From: Flavobacterium urumqiense
Lineage (GTDB): Bacteria > Bacteroidota > Bacteroidia > Flavobacteriales > Flavobacteriaceae
Length of the DNA: 64,000 nucleotides
Assembly (NCBI RefSeq): GCF_900108015.1
Contig: NZ_FNVP01000005.1
Coordinates: 124,001-188,000 of the forward strand
Direction: 5' to 3'
Positions 20,249 to 29,584 of the stretch are shown here, piece after piece. The notes beneath the pieces were generated by a model. It saw only the letters and a program-made list of their open reading frames with translations. It searched no databases and was not told where the DNA came from. Both the position numbers and the translations under genes were made by a program. The number at the start of each line of letters is the position of its first letter. Position 1 is the stretch's first letter.

Positions 20249-21139
20249 TTAATCTCTTTTTATAGTCTTAAATAGGCTTTCCAGGATGTCACTGTTCTTA
20301 CTGTATTTATAGAGATTCTGATTTTTCAAAATTGATGCAATCAGAAGTTGTTCAACTTCTTTTTCTGAACCAAATCCTTTTTTCAAACAAATCATGTTAT
20401 AAAGAAGTGTCTCGTAAAATTTGTTTATGTAATAGCCTTTGTAACTTTCTGTACCTTTTTCGGAATCAATTATCATTTCAAAATCCGGGAAATTTAAGTC
20501 AGTATATTCAAAGTAATTTAAACCATTAAAATGTGGATATTTTTCAATATAAGAATAAGCTTCTTTATAATTTGGTGGTTTGGGTACATTGATATAACCC
20601 CAAATTGACGTTCCGCAAAGATTCATACACTCTAAAAAGAAAATTCCTTTTTCGGTTTCATTTTCTAAATTGTAATCGTCCAATTCAAAATTAACCTTCT
20701 TTAGGTTGAACGGTTGGTTTTTGTTGCCTACACCTGCGAATAATATATCATAATAAGCATCAATTAATTCATTTCTTGGAATCTCTTTTGATTTCAGGCT
20801 ATCTATCAACTTATTATTGTCGATTTGATCCTCTTTTCTGATGTTGTAGTTTATGGCTCGAACTATATATATGTTCTTTAAGGTTTTGGAATCTGGCAAC
20901 TTTAGAAAGTCTGTCTTAAGTAGGTTGTTTTTTGTTGTTAGAGTTTCCAAGATAAAATCACTTGTTGTAAGCAAGTCTGAAGAAGTATTTTCTTTTAAAC
21001 GTTTAATGGTTTCTTTTGGAGGCTCACTTCTAAACATAAAGTTTTTATATGCTTTTCCTAGATCAATTAATTTTTCATTTTCTTGACTATAAGCCCAACT
21101 AGTCAGGAATATAAATAAAACTATAAGTGTTTTTTTCAT
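20249..21139 (-). CDS. Exported protein of unknown function
   Basis: 296 residues. A signal peptide ends near WAYSQEN. The rest is helical and charged, with Tyr/Asn-rich stretches and three Cys: two in LECMNLCGTSIWG, near 187-195, and one in MICLKKGFG. I recognise no domain. The gene is alone and lies between inverted strings, TTACCAGCA on the left (about 20240) and TGCTGGTAA on the right (about 21158), which hints at a transferred cassette. A hairpin with GTATATAC arms lies upstream of the start. Confidence 0.7.
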   Translation of the reverse strand: MKKTLIVLFIFLTSWAYSQENEKLIDLGKAYKNFMFRSEPPKETIKRLKENTSSDLLTTSDFILETLTTKNNLLKTDFLKLPDSKTLKNIYIVRAINYNIRKEDQIDNNKLIDSLKSKEIPRNELIDAYYDILFAGVGNKNQPFNLKKVNFELDDYNLENETEKGIFFLECMNLCGTSIWGYINVPKPPNYKEAYSYIEKYPHFNGLNYFEYTDLNFPDFEMIIDSEKGTESYKGYYINKFYETLLYNMICLKKGFGSEKEVEQLLIASILKNQNLYKYSKNSDILESLFKTIKRD

Positions 21140-21168
21140 GTTGTTTTTGGTTTAATTGCTGGTAACTT

Positions 21169-21199
21169 GTATATACTCGCTACAAAATAGCGTATATAC
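21169..21199. repeat. hairpin upstream of the exported-protein gene
   Basis: GTATATACTCGCTA pairs with TAGCGTATATAC apart from a 2-nt bulge; the loop is CAAAA. It could be a regulatory hairpin or part of the end of a repeat unit. Confidence 0.5.
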
Positions 21200-21308
21200 A
21201 CCCAAAAACGGGTAGATTGTCGCTAATGATTTTCTTTTTTATATTTCTCAAATATATTAAAATTTTCTTACAATTTTTCTTGAAAAGAATAAACGTCATA
21301 ATTATTTC

Positions 21309-21424
21309 GGTGCGCGTGAGGGATGGAAGCGGCATCCTTTATTTTCTTTTTTAAGAAAATAAAGATACAGCGAACAGCCCGACCCGAAGTTTTTACGAAG
21401 GGGCACACCCAAAACAAAAAACGA
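21309..21424. repeat. dispersed repeat family 2, copy 1
   Basis: It starts GGTGCGCGTGAGGGATGGAA and ends GGGGCACACCCAAAA; inside are an AT hairpin (TTTTCTTTTTTAAGAAAA) and CAGCCCGACCCG. The copy at 48650-48772 shares the two ends and CCCGACCG. The rest of the gap 21140-21504 shows nothing else. Confidence 0.7.
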
Positions 21425-21504
21425 GTTTGTCATTTTCGGCTCCATTTTCTGAAATTTCCAAAAAAAGTATATCTTTAGCCAACTAAAAACCAAAAACCCA
21501 ATAG

Positions 21505-22911
21505 ATGGAAGACCAAAAACCAGAAGATTTTAAAAGAGAATTAGGATTACTCGACGGAACCATGCTTGTGGTTGGGTCTATGATAGGTTCCGGGATATTT
21601 ATTGTAAGCTCCGATATGGTTCGGCAGTTGGGTTCAGCCGGTTGGTTGATTGCCATGTGGGTGCTTACGGGTGTCATTACTGTGATTGCTGCCGTGAGTT
21701 ACGGTGAATTGAGCGCGATGTTTCCTAAAGCCGGAGGGCAATATGTGTATATCAAGGAAGCGTACGGGAAACTGGTGGGTTTTCTATACGGTTGGAGTTT
21801 TTTTGCGGTGATTCAAACCGGGACAATTGCTGCCGTGGGTGTGGCTTTTGCTAAATTTGCCGCCTATTTATACGCGCCTTTAAGCGATAAAAATATTTTG
21901 TATCAGATTGGCGATTTCAAACTCAATGCCGCTCAAATTGTTTCTATTATTACCATTATTTTATTGAGTTATATTAATAGCCGTGGGGTGAAAAACTCTA
22001 AGATTTTACAAACGGTTCTTACTGTAATCAAAATTCTGTCGTTGGCAGGGTTGATTATTTTTGGTTTCATGGCCGCCAAAGCGGAAGTTTGGGATGCGAA
22101 CTGGACTAATGCCTGGGCTTCGCAATCTATGGATGTGACTACGGGTTCTTGGATGCTAATAAGCGGAACAACATTGATATCAGCAATTTCGGCAGCTTTA
22201 GTGGGTTCTTTGTTCTCGAGCGTAGCTTGGGAAGGGGTGACTTTTATTGCAGGTGAGATTAAAAATCCAAAACGCAATGTGGGATTGAGTTTGTTTTTAG
22301 GAACCTTGATTGTTAGTGTTATTTATGTTTTGGCTAATGTGATGTATTTGGCTGTTGTGCCTTTGCAAGGTATTGCCACGGCCGAGTCTGATCGTGTGGC
22401 GGTTGTAGCTTCGCAAGTTATCTTTGGATCTATTGGAACTTTGATTATTGCTGTGATGATTATGATTTCGACTTTTGCCTGCAACAACGGATTGATTATG
22501 GCAGGTGCGAGAGTCTACTATACGATGGCTCAAGACGGTCTTTTCTTTAAAAAAGCAGCTGAATTGAATAAAGCAAGTGTTCCGGAATGGTCTATCTGGA
22601 TGCAGTGTATCTGGGCTTCGGCTTTGTGTCTGACAGGGAAATATGGGGATTTATTGGATTTTGTGGTAATCATCGTTTTGATATTTTATATCTTGACTAT
22701 TTTAGGAATATTTATTCTTCGCAAGAAAATGCCCGATGCCGAAAGACCGTATAAAGCTTTTGGATATCCGTTTTTACCAGGACTTTATATTGTTATAGCA
22801 ACTGCAATTTGTTTGGCGCTGTTATATACTAAAACAAGTACAAGTGGTTGGGGTGTTTTGATTATGCTAATCGGAATTCCAATTTATTATTTGACAAAAG
22901 CGAAAGAGTAG
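21505..22911 (+). CDS. APC-family amino acid permease
   Basis: 468 residues with about 12 membrane helices. The first helix carries the APC signature GSMIGSGIFIVSSDM (about 24-38), which forms the substrate-binding kink. Other family parts are FPKAGGQYVYIKEAYG and EGVTFIAGEIKNPKRNVG. It should import an amino acid with H+ or exchange it across the inner membrane; the substrate is not clear. It lies next to, but convergent with, alanine dehydrogenase, so a link to alanine is only a suggestion. Confidence 0.9.
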   Translation: MEDQKPEDFKRELGLLDGTMLVVGSMIGSGIFIVSSDMVRQLGSAGWLIAMWVLTGVITVIAAVSYGELSAMFPKAGGQYVYIKEAYGKLVGFLYGWSFFAVIQTGTIAAVGVAFAKFAAYLYAPLSDKNILYQIGDFKLNAAQIVSIITIILLSYINSRGVKNSKILQTVLTVIKILSLAGLIIFGFMAAKAEVWDANWTNAWASQSMDVTTGSWMLISGTTLISAISAALVGSLFSSVAWEGVTFIAGEIKNPKRNVGLSLFLGTLIVSVIYVLANVMYLAVVPLQGIATAESDRVAVVASQVIFGSIGTLIIAVMIMISTFACNNGLIMAGARVYYTMAQDGLFFKKAAELNKASVPEWSIWMQCIWASALCLTGKYGDLLDFVVIIVLIFYILTILGIFILRKKMPDAERPYKAFGYPFLPGLYIVIATAICLALLYTKTSTSGWGVLIMLIGIPIYYLTKAKE

Positions 22912-22913
22912 TT

Positions 22914-22975
22914 TTCAGTGTTCAGTGATCAGTGTTCAGTTATCAGTTATCAGTTTCACTTTCAGTAATTAGATG
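22914..22975. repeat. short imperfect tandem repeat TCAGTG/ATCAGT
   Basis: About seven imperfect copies of a 7-10 bp unit (TTCAGTG, ATCAGTG, TTCAGTT, ATCAGTT) follow the permease stop codon. This is simple-sequence DNA and nothing else is seen in it. Confidence 0.6.
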
Positions 22976-23090
22976 GCAGATTTCAATTTGAATGACGGAT
23001 TGAAATTTAACAGACAAGTTTCATGACTTGAAAAAATAAGTGCAAATTTGTTTGATCCGTATCATCTGTGTTCCATAAAATTTTACCTAT

Positions 23091-23130
23091 AAAAAAGTCC
23101 GTCTCGTTTTACTAACGCGACGGACTTTTT
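23091..23130. terminator. bidirectional terminator between permease and ald
   Basis: AAAAAAGTCCGTC and GACGGACTTTTT form a long stem with A-run and T-run on either side. It lies between two converging genes, so it can serve both. Confidence 0.82.
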
Positions 23131-23177
23131 ACTTATTGTAACAAGTCTGAGCTTGTTTATTTATTCTTTCAAATTAA

Positions 23178-24308
23178 TTAAGCGGTAGCTAAATCATTCA
23201 ATACAGATTCCACTTCGTTAAAAGGCAGTCCCCAAGCTTCTGCAACTCCTCTGTAAACGATTTTACCGTTCGCTACATTCAATCCTTTTTTCAATTCTTC
23301 GCTGTCGTTACATGCTTTTTTCCATCCTTTGTTTGCTAATTGCAATGCATAAGGTAAAGTAGCATTTGTCAGCGCTAAAGTAGAAGTATAAGGAACAGCA
23401 CCTGGCATATTCGCTACACAATAGTGAACGATATCATCAATGATGAATGTTGGATCTTCGTGAGTTGTAGGCGTACAAGTTTCGATACATCCACCTTGAT
23501 CTACAGCTACGTCAACTACTACAGTTCCCGGGCCCATTAATTTCAACATATCACGAGTGATTAAATGTGGCGCTTTAGCACCTGGAATTAAAACTGCACC
23601 AATAACTAAATCAGCAGTAGCAATTGCTTCACGAATGTTATAATGGTTTGACATTACAGTAGTCACGTTAGCAGGCATCACATCAGACAAGTAACGCAAA
23701 CGCGCTAAGCTTACATCCATAATAGTTACTTGAGCACCAAATCCAGCCGCCATTTTTGCCGCTTGTGTTCCTACGATTCCGCCACCTAAAACTAAGACTT
23801 TCGCAGGAGGGACTCCCGGAACTCCACCTAAAAGAATTCCTTTTCCTTTCAATGGTTTCTCTAAATATTTAGCACCTTCCTGAATTGACATACGTCCTGC
23901 CACTTCTGACATTGGTACTAATAAAGGCAAACTACGGTCTGCTTTTTCAACAGTTTCGTAAGCTAAACAAACTGCTCCACGCTCAATCATAGCATGAGTT
24001 AATGGCTCAGAAGAAGCAAAGTGAAAATACGTAAACAACAATTGGTCTTTTTTGATCAAAGGATATTCAGAAGCTATTGGCTCTTTTACTTTGATGATCA
24101 TTTCAGCTATGCCGTAAACGTCTTCAATTGTTGGCAATAATTCAGCTCCTGCGTCAGCATAGGCTTTATCACTAAAACCACTGTTTTCTCCAGCACTTGC
24201 TTGAACGTAAACGATATGTCCGTGTTTTTTGAATTCAGCTACACCTGCAGGTGTAAGCGCTACACGATTTTCATTATTTTTGATTTCTTTTGGGATTCCG
24301 ATTATCAT
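23178..24308 (-). CDS. ald: Alanine dehydrogenase
   Basis: 376 residues, close to the usual length. It reversibly deaminates L-alanine to pyruvate and ammonia with NAD. Motifs: the start MIIGIPKEIKNNENRVALTP, the catalytic Lys in MIIKVKEP (about 74) and His in YFHFASS (about 96), SEVAGRMS, and the NAD fold VLVLGGGIVGTQAAKMAAGFGA near 170-190. The segment GAVLIPGAKAPHLI follows, with the Asp in MPGAVPYTSTLALTNAT region completing the site. An Lrp/AsnC regulator is transcribed divergently 200 bases upstream, the classic arrangement for ald control. Confidence 0.96.
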   Translation of the reverse strand: MIIGIPKEIKNNENRVALTPAGVAEFKKHGHIVYVQASAGENSGFSDKAYADAGAELLPTIEDVYGIAEMIIKVKEPIASEYPLIKKDQLLFTYFHFASSEPLTHAMIERGAVCLAYETVEKADRSLPLLVPMSEVAGRMSIQEGAKYLEKPLKGKGILLGGVPGVPPAKVLVLGGGIVGTQAAKMAAGFGAQVTIMDVSLARLRYLSDVMPANVTTVMSNHYNIREAIATADLVIGAVLIPGAKAPHLITRDMLKLMGPGTVVVDVAVDQGGCIETCTPTTHEDPTFIIDDIVHYCVANMPGAVPYTSTLALTNATLPYALQLANKGWKKACNDSEELKKGLNVANGKIVYRGVAEAWGLPFNEVESVLNDLATA

Positions 24309-24509
24309 ATGTATGAGTATAATTGATTAGAGAATATTTCTACAACAAAAATAATGCATAAAGAAAATATTAGTGCTCTATGATATTAAATTAAGAAAAT
24401 ATTCATTTTATTTGGTATTTTTACAGTATAATTTTCTGAATATTATTTTTTTAACTTTCTAAAAAGAAAAAACATCTGATAATTCATCTTTAAACAATTG
24501 AAATAGATC
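24309..24509. promoter_or_regulatory. divergent ald / lrp control region
   Basis: The 201-bp AT-rich space between divergent genes. On the minus strand TATTTTTG (24346-24353) fits the -7 consensus TAnnTTTG for ald. Lrp-type regulators usually bind such regions, but I cannot mark a specific operator. Confidence 0.45.
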
Positions 24510-24968
24510 ATGATTTTAGACGCAACCGACAAAAAAATCTTACGTCTTCTGCAGGAAGATGCTCATATGACCTTAAAAGATATTGCCAATAAAATAAATC
24601 TTTCGCTTACGCCGGTTCATGATCGGGTGAAACGACTTGAAAAAGAGGGAATTATCGAAAAATATGTGTCTGTTTTAAACAAGAAAAAATTAGGGATAAA
24701 CCTTACTGTTTATTGTCAGGTTACACTAATTAAACAGAATTATGATATCTCGGAAGGATTTAATCAATCGATATTAAATTTCCCTGAAGTGGTCGAATGT
24801 AATTTCGTGTCAGGAAGTTTTGATTATATGCTTAAAATAGTACTGCCGGACATGGAAAGTTACCATCATTTTCATCAAAAAAAATTATCGATTTTGCCGG
24901 AGGTTTCTTTAATAAACACTTTTTTTGTTATTTCGGAGGTAAAAAGTACAACCGTTTTGCCAATTTAG
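24510..24968 (+). CDS. Lrp/AsnC-family transcriptional regulator
   Basis: 152 residues. The N-terminal helix-turn-helix is DKKILRLLQEDAHMTLKDIANKINLSLTPVHDRVKRLEKEG (about 6-48). A RAM/AsnC ligand-binding domain follows: VLNKKKLGINLTVYCQVTLI, then VVECNFVSGSFDYMLKIV and a C-terminal strand. It likely senses an amino acid and, from its divergent place, controls alanine dehydrogenase and probably itself. That target is inferred from context. Confidence 0.92.
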   Translation: MILDATDKKILRLLQEDAHMTLKDIANKINLSLTPVHDRVKRLEKEGIIEKYVSVLNKKKLGINLTVYCQVTLIKQNYDISEGFNQSILNFPEVVECNFVSGSFDYMLKIVLPDMESYHHFHQKKLSILPEVSLINTFFVISEVKSTTVLPI

Positions 24969-25121
24969 AATTTCTCTCTAAACTACTGTAAAATTTTAAT
25001 TTTAATAATTATTTGGATAGCGTTTTTAAAATAAAAAAATTCGCCAAGTTCTTGCGAACGAGACGAATTTTGATCTAAAAAAAACTAAAAAAAAAATTAA
25101 AAAGGCATTGTAAATTAACTG

Positions 25122-26570
25122 CTAGTAATACGTAAAACGTCTTACTTTAGCAATATATTTTGCCAGTCTAATGACTTGATGGCTATAGCCATATTCGTTG
25201 TCATACCAAATGTACAATACGATATTCTTTCCATCTTTGGAAACGATTGTTGCGTTACTGTCATAAATTGATGGTGCTGATGTACCTACAATATCCGAAG
25301 AAACCAATTCGTTATTCAAGGAGTATTTTATTTGTTCTACCAATTCGCCTTCCAATGCATATTTTTTCATAATAGCATTGATTTCTTCAACAGAAGTTTC
25401 TCTTGATACTTCAAGATTTAAAACAACAAGTGAACCGTTAGGAACTGGAACCCGAATCGCATTGGACGTTAATTTTCCTTCTAGTGATGGTAATGCTTTT
25501 GCAACAGCACTTCCGGCTCCCGTTTCAGTAATTACCATATTTAGCGCAGCAGCTCTACCACGACGGTATTTCTTGTGCATATTATCCACTAAATTTTGGT
25601 CGTTCGTATAGGCATGAATCGTTTCTAAATGTCCTTTTACCACGCCCAAAGTGTCTACTACCGCTTTCAGAATTGGCGTGATTGCATTAGTTGTACATGA
25701 TGCTGCCGAAAAGATATTTATTTCATCAGGATTGTATTCGTTTTGGTTTACACCGTGAACAATATTTGGCACCCCTTTTCCTGGAGCGGTAAGCAATACT
25801 TTTTCAACTCCTTTAGAGACCAAATGTCTGCTTAATGCTTCATGTGTGGTGAAAGCGCCCGTATTGTCAATAACTAAAGCGTTATCAATTTCATAAAGTG
25901 TATAGTCAATTTCCTCTGGTGAATTTGCTGTAATTACATGAACGGTTGTCCCGTTGATGATTAATGCATTATTTTCAGGATCGGCAGTTACTGAACCTTG
26001 AAAATCACCATGAATAGAATCGTAGCGTAATAAAGAAGCTCTTTTCTCTAAAGTCGAAGCATCATTTTTATCTCTGGTAACAATGGCTCTCAATCGCAAT
26101 TGATTTCCTTTTCCAGTTTTTGACATTAATTCTCTAGCCAACAAACGTCCAATTCTACCAAAACCATAAAGGATTACATCTTTAGGTTGAATTTCTTCAA
26201 ATGATTTAGCTTCTTTTAATTTGTCGATTACAAAATGTCTTGCATCTGGATATTTTTCGTCTTCTAAACGATATTCATAAGTAAGTCTACCGATGTCCAA
26301 TTTGGAAGGAGGTAAATCCAATTCTAAAATAACTCTGGCAATTTCAACTGAATCGAAAACTGTAATTGGTTTTCCCACAAATTCACCTGCATATTGATGC
26401 AAGTTGATGATCTCATTTACGTTTTTATCCAATAATTGATTTTTAAACAAAACCATTTCTATGGATTTGTCATACCATAAATCACTTATAATTTTGATTA
26501 ATTCGACACCTGCGCGTCGTCTGTCGACTTGAAATGAAACTTCTTTTTGGTATAAAGTTGTGTTGTTCAT
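25122..26570 (-). CDS. Glyceraldehyde-3-phosphate dehydrogenase, long form
   Basis: 482 residues, about 140 more than ordinary GAPDH. The extra part is N-terminal (about 1-130) and mostly helical. The NAD-binding start VILYGFGRIGRLLAREL is at about 132-148, the active-site Cys292 is in SAASCTTNAITP, and the substrate-binding RVPVPNGSLVVLN lies near 375. The C-terminal NEYGYSHQVIRLA is typical. It carries out the phosphorylating oxidation of glyceraldehyde-3-phosphate in glycolysis or gluconeogenesis. The long form is known from Bacteroidota; the role of the extension is unknown to me. Confidence 0.93.
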   Translation of the reverse strand: MNNTTLYQKEVSFQVDRRRAGVELIKIISDLWYDKSIEMVLFKNQLLDKNVNEIINLHQYAGEFVGKPITVFDSVEIARVILELDLPPSKLDIGRLTYEYRLEDEKYPDARHFVIDKLKEAKSFEEIQPKDVILYGFGRIGRLLARELMSKTGKGNQLRLRAIVTRDKNDASTLEKRASLLRYDSIHGDFQGSVTADPENNALIINGTTVHVITANSPEEIDYTLYEIDNALVIDNTGAFTTHEALSRHLVSKGVEKVLLTAPGKGVPNIVHGVNQNEYNPDEINIFSAASCTTNAITPILKAVVDTLGVVKGHLETIHAYTNDQNLVDNMHKKYRRGRAAALNMVITETGAGSAVAKALPSLEGKLTSNAIRVPVPNGSLVVLNLEVSRETSVEEINAIMKKYALEGELVEQIKYSLNNELVSSDIVGTSAPSIYDSNATIVSKDGKNIVLYIWYDNEYGYSHQVIRLAKYIAKVRRFTYY

Positions 26571-26677
26571 AGTTGAAAATTTGTAAAAATTAAGTGCTTA
26601 TTTTTTTTAAATTTGGCGCAAAAATACCTATTTCAATCGATTTCGTAAACTATTTTGTGATTTATTTTTGAAATAAA

Positions 26678-26708
26678 AAAAACCACCTTGTTTTGGCAAG
26701 ATGGTTAT
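26678..26708 (-). terminator. terminator for the HtrA-type protease gene
   Basis: AACCACCTTG and CAAGATGGTT form a stem with one mismatch and a 6-nt loop. On the minus strand it is followed by a T-run, 20 bases after the protease stop. Confidence 0.7.
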
Positions 26709-26728
26709 AAAATTTAATTTTGAAAATA

Positions 26729-28130
26729 TTAGATGATTATTTGTAGTAGCTGTCCGTTTTTATTGATCATTTCTATTCGCACACTTTGAGTTTCCTCTTT
26801 TTTATTTAAAAGTTTAGAAACCGTTTCAACATCTTTGGTTTTTTCATTATCAATACTCAGAATTATATTTCCTTTAAGCTCGTCTTCATATTGCCTCAAA
26901 TTTTCATTGGTTATCGATTTAATTTTCACTCCATAACTCAAATTAAATTTCTTTTTATCATTCGCATTGATATTTTCTAATTCCATTCCTTTAAACTCCG
27001 TACTGAAAAATTCATTTTTGCTCAAGATTACAGGAAGTACTTTATTTTTTCCGTCTCTGATAAAAGTAACCTGAACTTTGTCATTTGGTCGTTTTGTATT
27101 GATGTATCCAGACAGGTCAGCATAAGTCGCTACATTTTGATTGTCCAGTTTGATGATAATATCTCCTTTTTCAAGTCCGGATTTTTCAGCTCCTGAATTT
27201 TTAGTTATACCATTGATGTAAAAACCTTGTGTTTCTGGAACACCTAATTGTTTTGATGCGCTTGAATTCAATTCGCCTCCTTCAACTCCCAGAATCCCTC
27301 TTTGAACATTCCCGAATTCCATAATGTCTTCAATTATTTTTCGGGCAATATTCGATGGAACCGCAAAAGAATAGCCTACATACGATCCCGTCATAGAAGA
27401 AATCATAGTGTTGATGCCTATTAATTCTCCTCGCGTATTTACTAAAGCGCCACCGCTGTTTCCAGGATTTACAGCAGCATCAGTTTGTATAAAAGATTGG
27501 ATTCCGCTGGTGTCTAAATTTCTTGCTTTGGCCGAAACAATTCCGGCAGTAACAGTTGAAGTCAAATTATACGGATTCCCCACTGCCAGAACCCACTCCC
27601 CAACTTTAACCGAGTCAGAATTGGCGAAAGCCGTATAAGGCAATTTTTCATCAGCATCAATTTTTAATAAGGCAATGTCCATTTTTGAATCGGTTCCTAT
27701 AAGTTTTGCTTTGTAAGATTGTTTATTGTTCAGCGTGATTTCAATTTCCGAAGCATCTTTTATAACATGATTATTGGTTACAATATAACCATCTTCAGAA
27801 ATAATTACACCAGATCCAGTTCCCACTTGTTCCTGAGTTTCTCCACCTTTGTATCCGTAAAAATATTCTAACATAGGATTGGTGACTGTTTTTCTGGATA
27901 CGTTTTTAACGTGAACCACAGTATGAATTGTTTTTTTCTGCAGCTTCCGTAAAATCAACGTTTTCGGCTGAGAATCCAACATTTTTATTATTTGAATCCG
28001 TGGCAAGTGTAACAATTTTGTTGTTGTTTTTAGAAAAATACCCATTATTGTCAAACAATAACTTGTATGCGCCCAATGTAGTGGCGCCACTCAACAATGA
28101 CACTAAAAATAAGGTTGAAAATTGTTTCAT
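26729..28130 (-). pseudogene. HtrA/DegP-type periplasmic serine protease, frameshifted
   Basis: Two frames together make one Do-type protease of about 466 residues. The first (28130 to about 27935) has a signal anchor MKQFSTLFLVSLLSGATTLG and runs to FTEAAEK. The second continues at TIHTVVHVKNVSRKTVTNPM to the end. The break lies in a run of seven A on the coding strand (27931-27937), where six would restore the frame. The protease triad is complete: His in IVTNNHVI, Asp in MDIALLKID, Ser in PGNSGGAL. PDZ1 (YINGITKNSGAEKSGLEKGD) and a degenerate PDZ2 follow. A homopolymer break may be a sequencing error; if so the gene is intact and does envelope protein quality control. Confidence 0.88.
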
Positions 28131-28237
28131 ATTAAAATAAAGTTTTAAATTAATTTGAGTAAAAATAGCGTTAAAATATTTTTTTTAAAAACAGTTTAAC
28201 GCTCTTTAACAATGATTAACATATCATTAATAGTTTG

Positions 28238-28245
28238 TACTTTTG
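28238..28245 (+). promoter_or_regulatory. likely -7 promoter element of dapF
   Basis: TACTTTTG matches TAnnTTTG and lies 20 bases before the dapF ATG. No clear -33 partner is seen. Confidence 0.5.
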
Positions 28246-28265
28246 TCTAACACAATTAAAATAAA

Positions 28266-29048
28266 ATGCAAATAGAATTTTATAAATACCAAGGAACCGG
28301 AAATGATTTCGTGATGATCGATAATCGTTCTAATTTTTTTCCAAAAGAGAACATTCAACTTATTGCTCGTTTATGTGACAGGCGTTTTGGGATAGGAGGA
28401 GACGGACTGATTTTATTGGAAAATGATATTGAAACTGATTTCAAAATGGTGTATTACAACTCAGATGGGAATAAAAGTTCGATGTGTGGGAATGGGGGAA
28501 GATGTTTAGTGGCTTTCGCCAAAAAGCTAAACGTGATTCAAGATAATAGTACTTTTACAGCAACAGATGGAGTGCATCATGCCTCCATTGCGGATAGCGG
28601 AAACGTTTCTTTACAAATGATAGATGTTGTAGATATAAAGATAACTCCAGATTATGTGTTTATGAATACCGGTTCGCCTCATCATATAGAACTGGTAGAT
28701 GATTTAGAGCATTATAATGTCAAAGAAAGCGGAGCGCGCATTCGTTATGGCGAATTGTATGGAAAACAAGGAAGCAATATCAATTTTGTAAAAAAAATAG
28801 ATGAAACTACTTTTTCACTTCGTACTTATGAAAGAGGAGTAGAAGATGAAACCTTGGCTTGTGGAACTGGAGCGACTGCAGTAGCAATAGCGATGAATGT
28901 ATTAGGCGAAACGAAAGCCAACTCGATAGACTTGAATGTTGAAGGAGGGAAGTTGGTTGTTTCTTTTGATGAAAAAGAAGGGAAATTTACCAATGTTTTC
29001 TTGAAAGGACCAGCGGAGTTTGTATTCAAAGGGACAATTGATATTTAA
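28266..29048 (+). CDS. dapF: Diaminopimelate epimerase
   Basis: 260 residues. It converts LL- to meso-diaminopimelate, the last step before lysine and peptidoglycan precursors. The two catalytic cysteines are in the standard places: Cys in SSMCGNGGRCL (about 74) and Cys in ETLACGTGATAVA (about 199). The start FYKYQGTGNDFVMIDNR is typical. It opens a same-strand run that includes MltG and a lysozyme-like protein, so the neighbourhood has a cell-wall theme. Confidence 0.96.
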   Translation: MQIEFYKYQGTGNDFVMIDNRSNFFPKENIQLIARLCDRRFGIGGDGLILLENDIETDFKMVYYNSDGNKSSMCGNGGRCLVAFAKKLNVIQDNSTFTATDGVHHASIADSGNVSLQMIDVVDIKITPDYVFMNTGSPHHIELVDDLEHYNVKESGARIRYGELYGKQGSNINFVKKIDETTFSLRTYERGVEDETLACGTGATAVAIAMNVLGETKANSIDLNVEGGKLVVSFDEKEGKFTNVFLKGPAEFVFKGTIDI

Positions 29049-29116
29049 ATCGTAGTTACAAAGTTTTATTATTTAAATAGATAGAGAAAATTACTTTTAC
29101 AAACGAAACAGCAAAT

Positions 29117-29584
29117 ATGAGCAAAGTGATTGTCATCCCAGACGATATTATAAGTAGTAAAATTTACTTAATAAGAAATCAAAAAGTAATGTTAGACAAA
29201 GATTTGGCGGAGCTTTATGTAGTTGAAACCAAACAGTTAAAAAGACAGGTTCGTAGAAATATGGAGCGATTTCCGGAAGATTTTATGTTTGAGCTTAGTC
29301 AACAAGAGTTCGATAATTTGAGGAGCCAATTTGGCACCTCAAATTGGGGAGGTACTAGATACGTGCCTATGGCATTTACAGAACAAGGAGTGGCAATGTT
29401 GTCTAGTGTGCTCAACAGTTCAACAGCTATTAAAGTCAATATACAAATTATACGTGTTTTTACTAAAATAAGAGAAATGCTTACTGATACATTGAGTATG
29501 AAATTAGAAATTGAAGAAATTAAAAAGAAACTTTCTAATCATACTAAAAATATAGAGCTGGTTTTAACTATCTCGATGAACTGA
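29117..29584 (+). CDS. ORF6N-domain DNA-binding protein, C-terminus frameshifted
   Basis: 155 residues as read. The N-terminal ORF6N domain covers about 10-95: IYLIRNQKVMLDKDLAELY, KQLKRQVRRNMERFPEDFMF and YVPMAFTEQGVAMLSSVL. This domain is found in phage and in chromosomal regulators. The last nine or so residues look wrong: adding one T to the run at 29562-29565 would give ELVFNYLDELIDKKENIEP and a stop at 29638-29640. So a one-base loss, real or technical, has changed the tail. It lies between dapF and mltG, probably as an insertion into a wall operon. Confidence 0.85.
   Translation: MSKVIVIPDDIISSKIYLIRNQKVMLDKDLAELYVVETKQLKRQVRRNMERFPEDFMFELSQQEFDNLRSQFGTSNWGGTRYVPMAFTEQGVAMLSSVLNSSTAIKVNIQIIRVFTKIREMLTDTLSMKLEIEEIKKKLSNHTKNIELVLTISMN

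Noticed and set aside
22914..22975. Tandem TCAGT-type repeats, considered as a CRISPR-like array or iterons
   Set aside because: Units are 7-10 bp and imperfect with no spacers, so this is simple-sequence DNA.
25036..25071. AAAATTCG...CGAATTTT hairpin between the Lrp gene and gap, considered as a terminator
   Set aside because: The stem is plausible but no T-run follows on either strand; left out as too weak.
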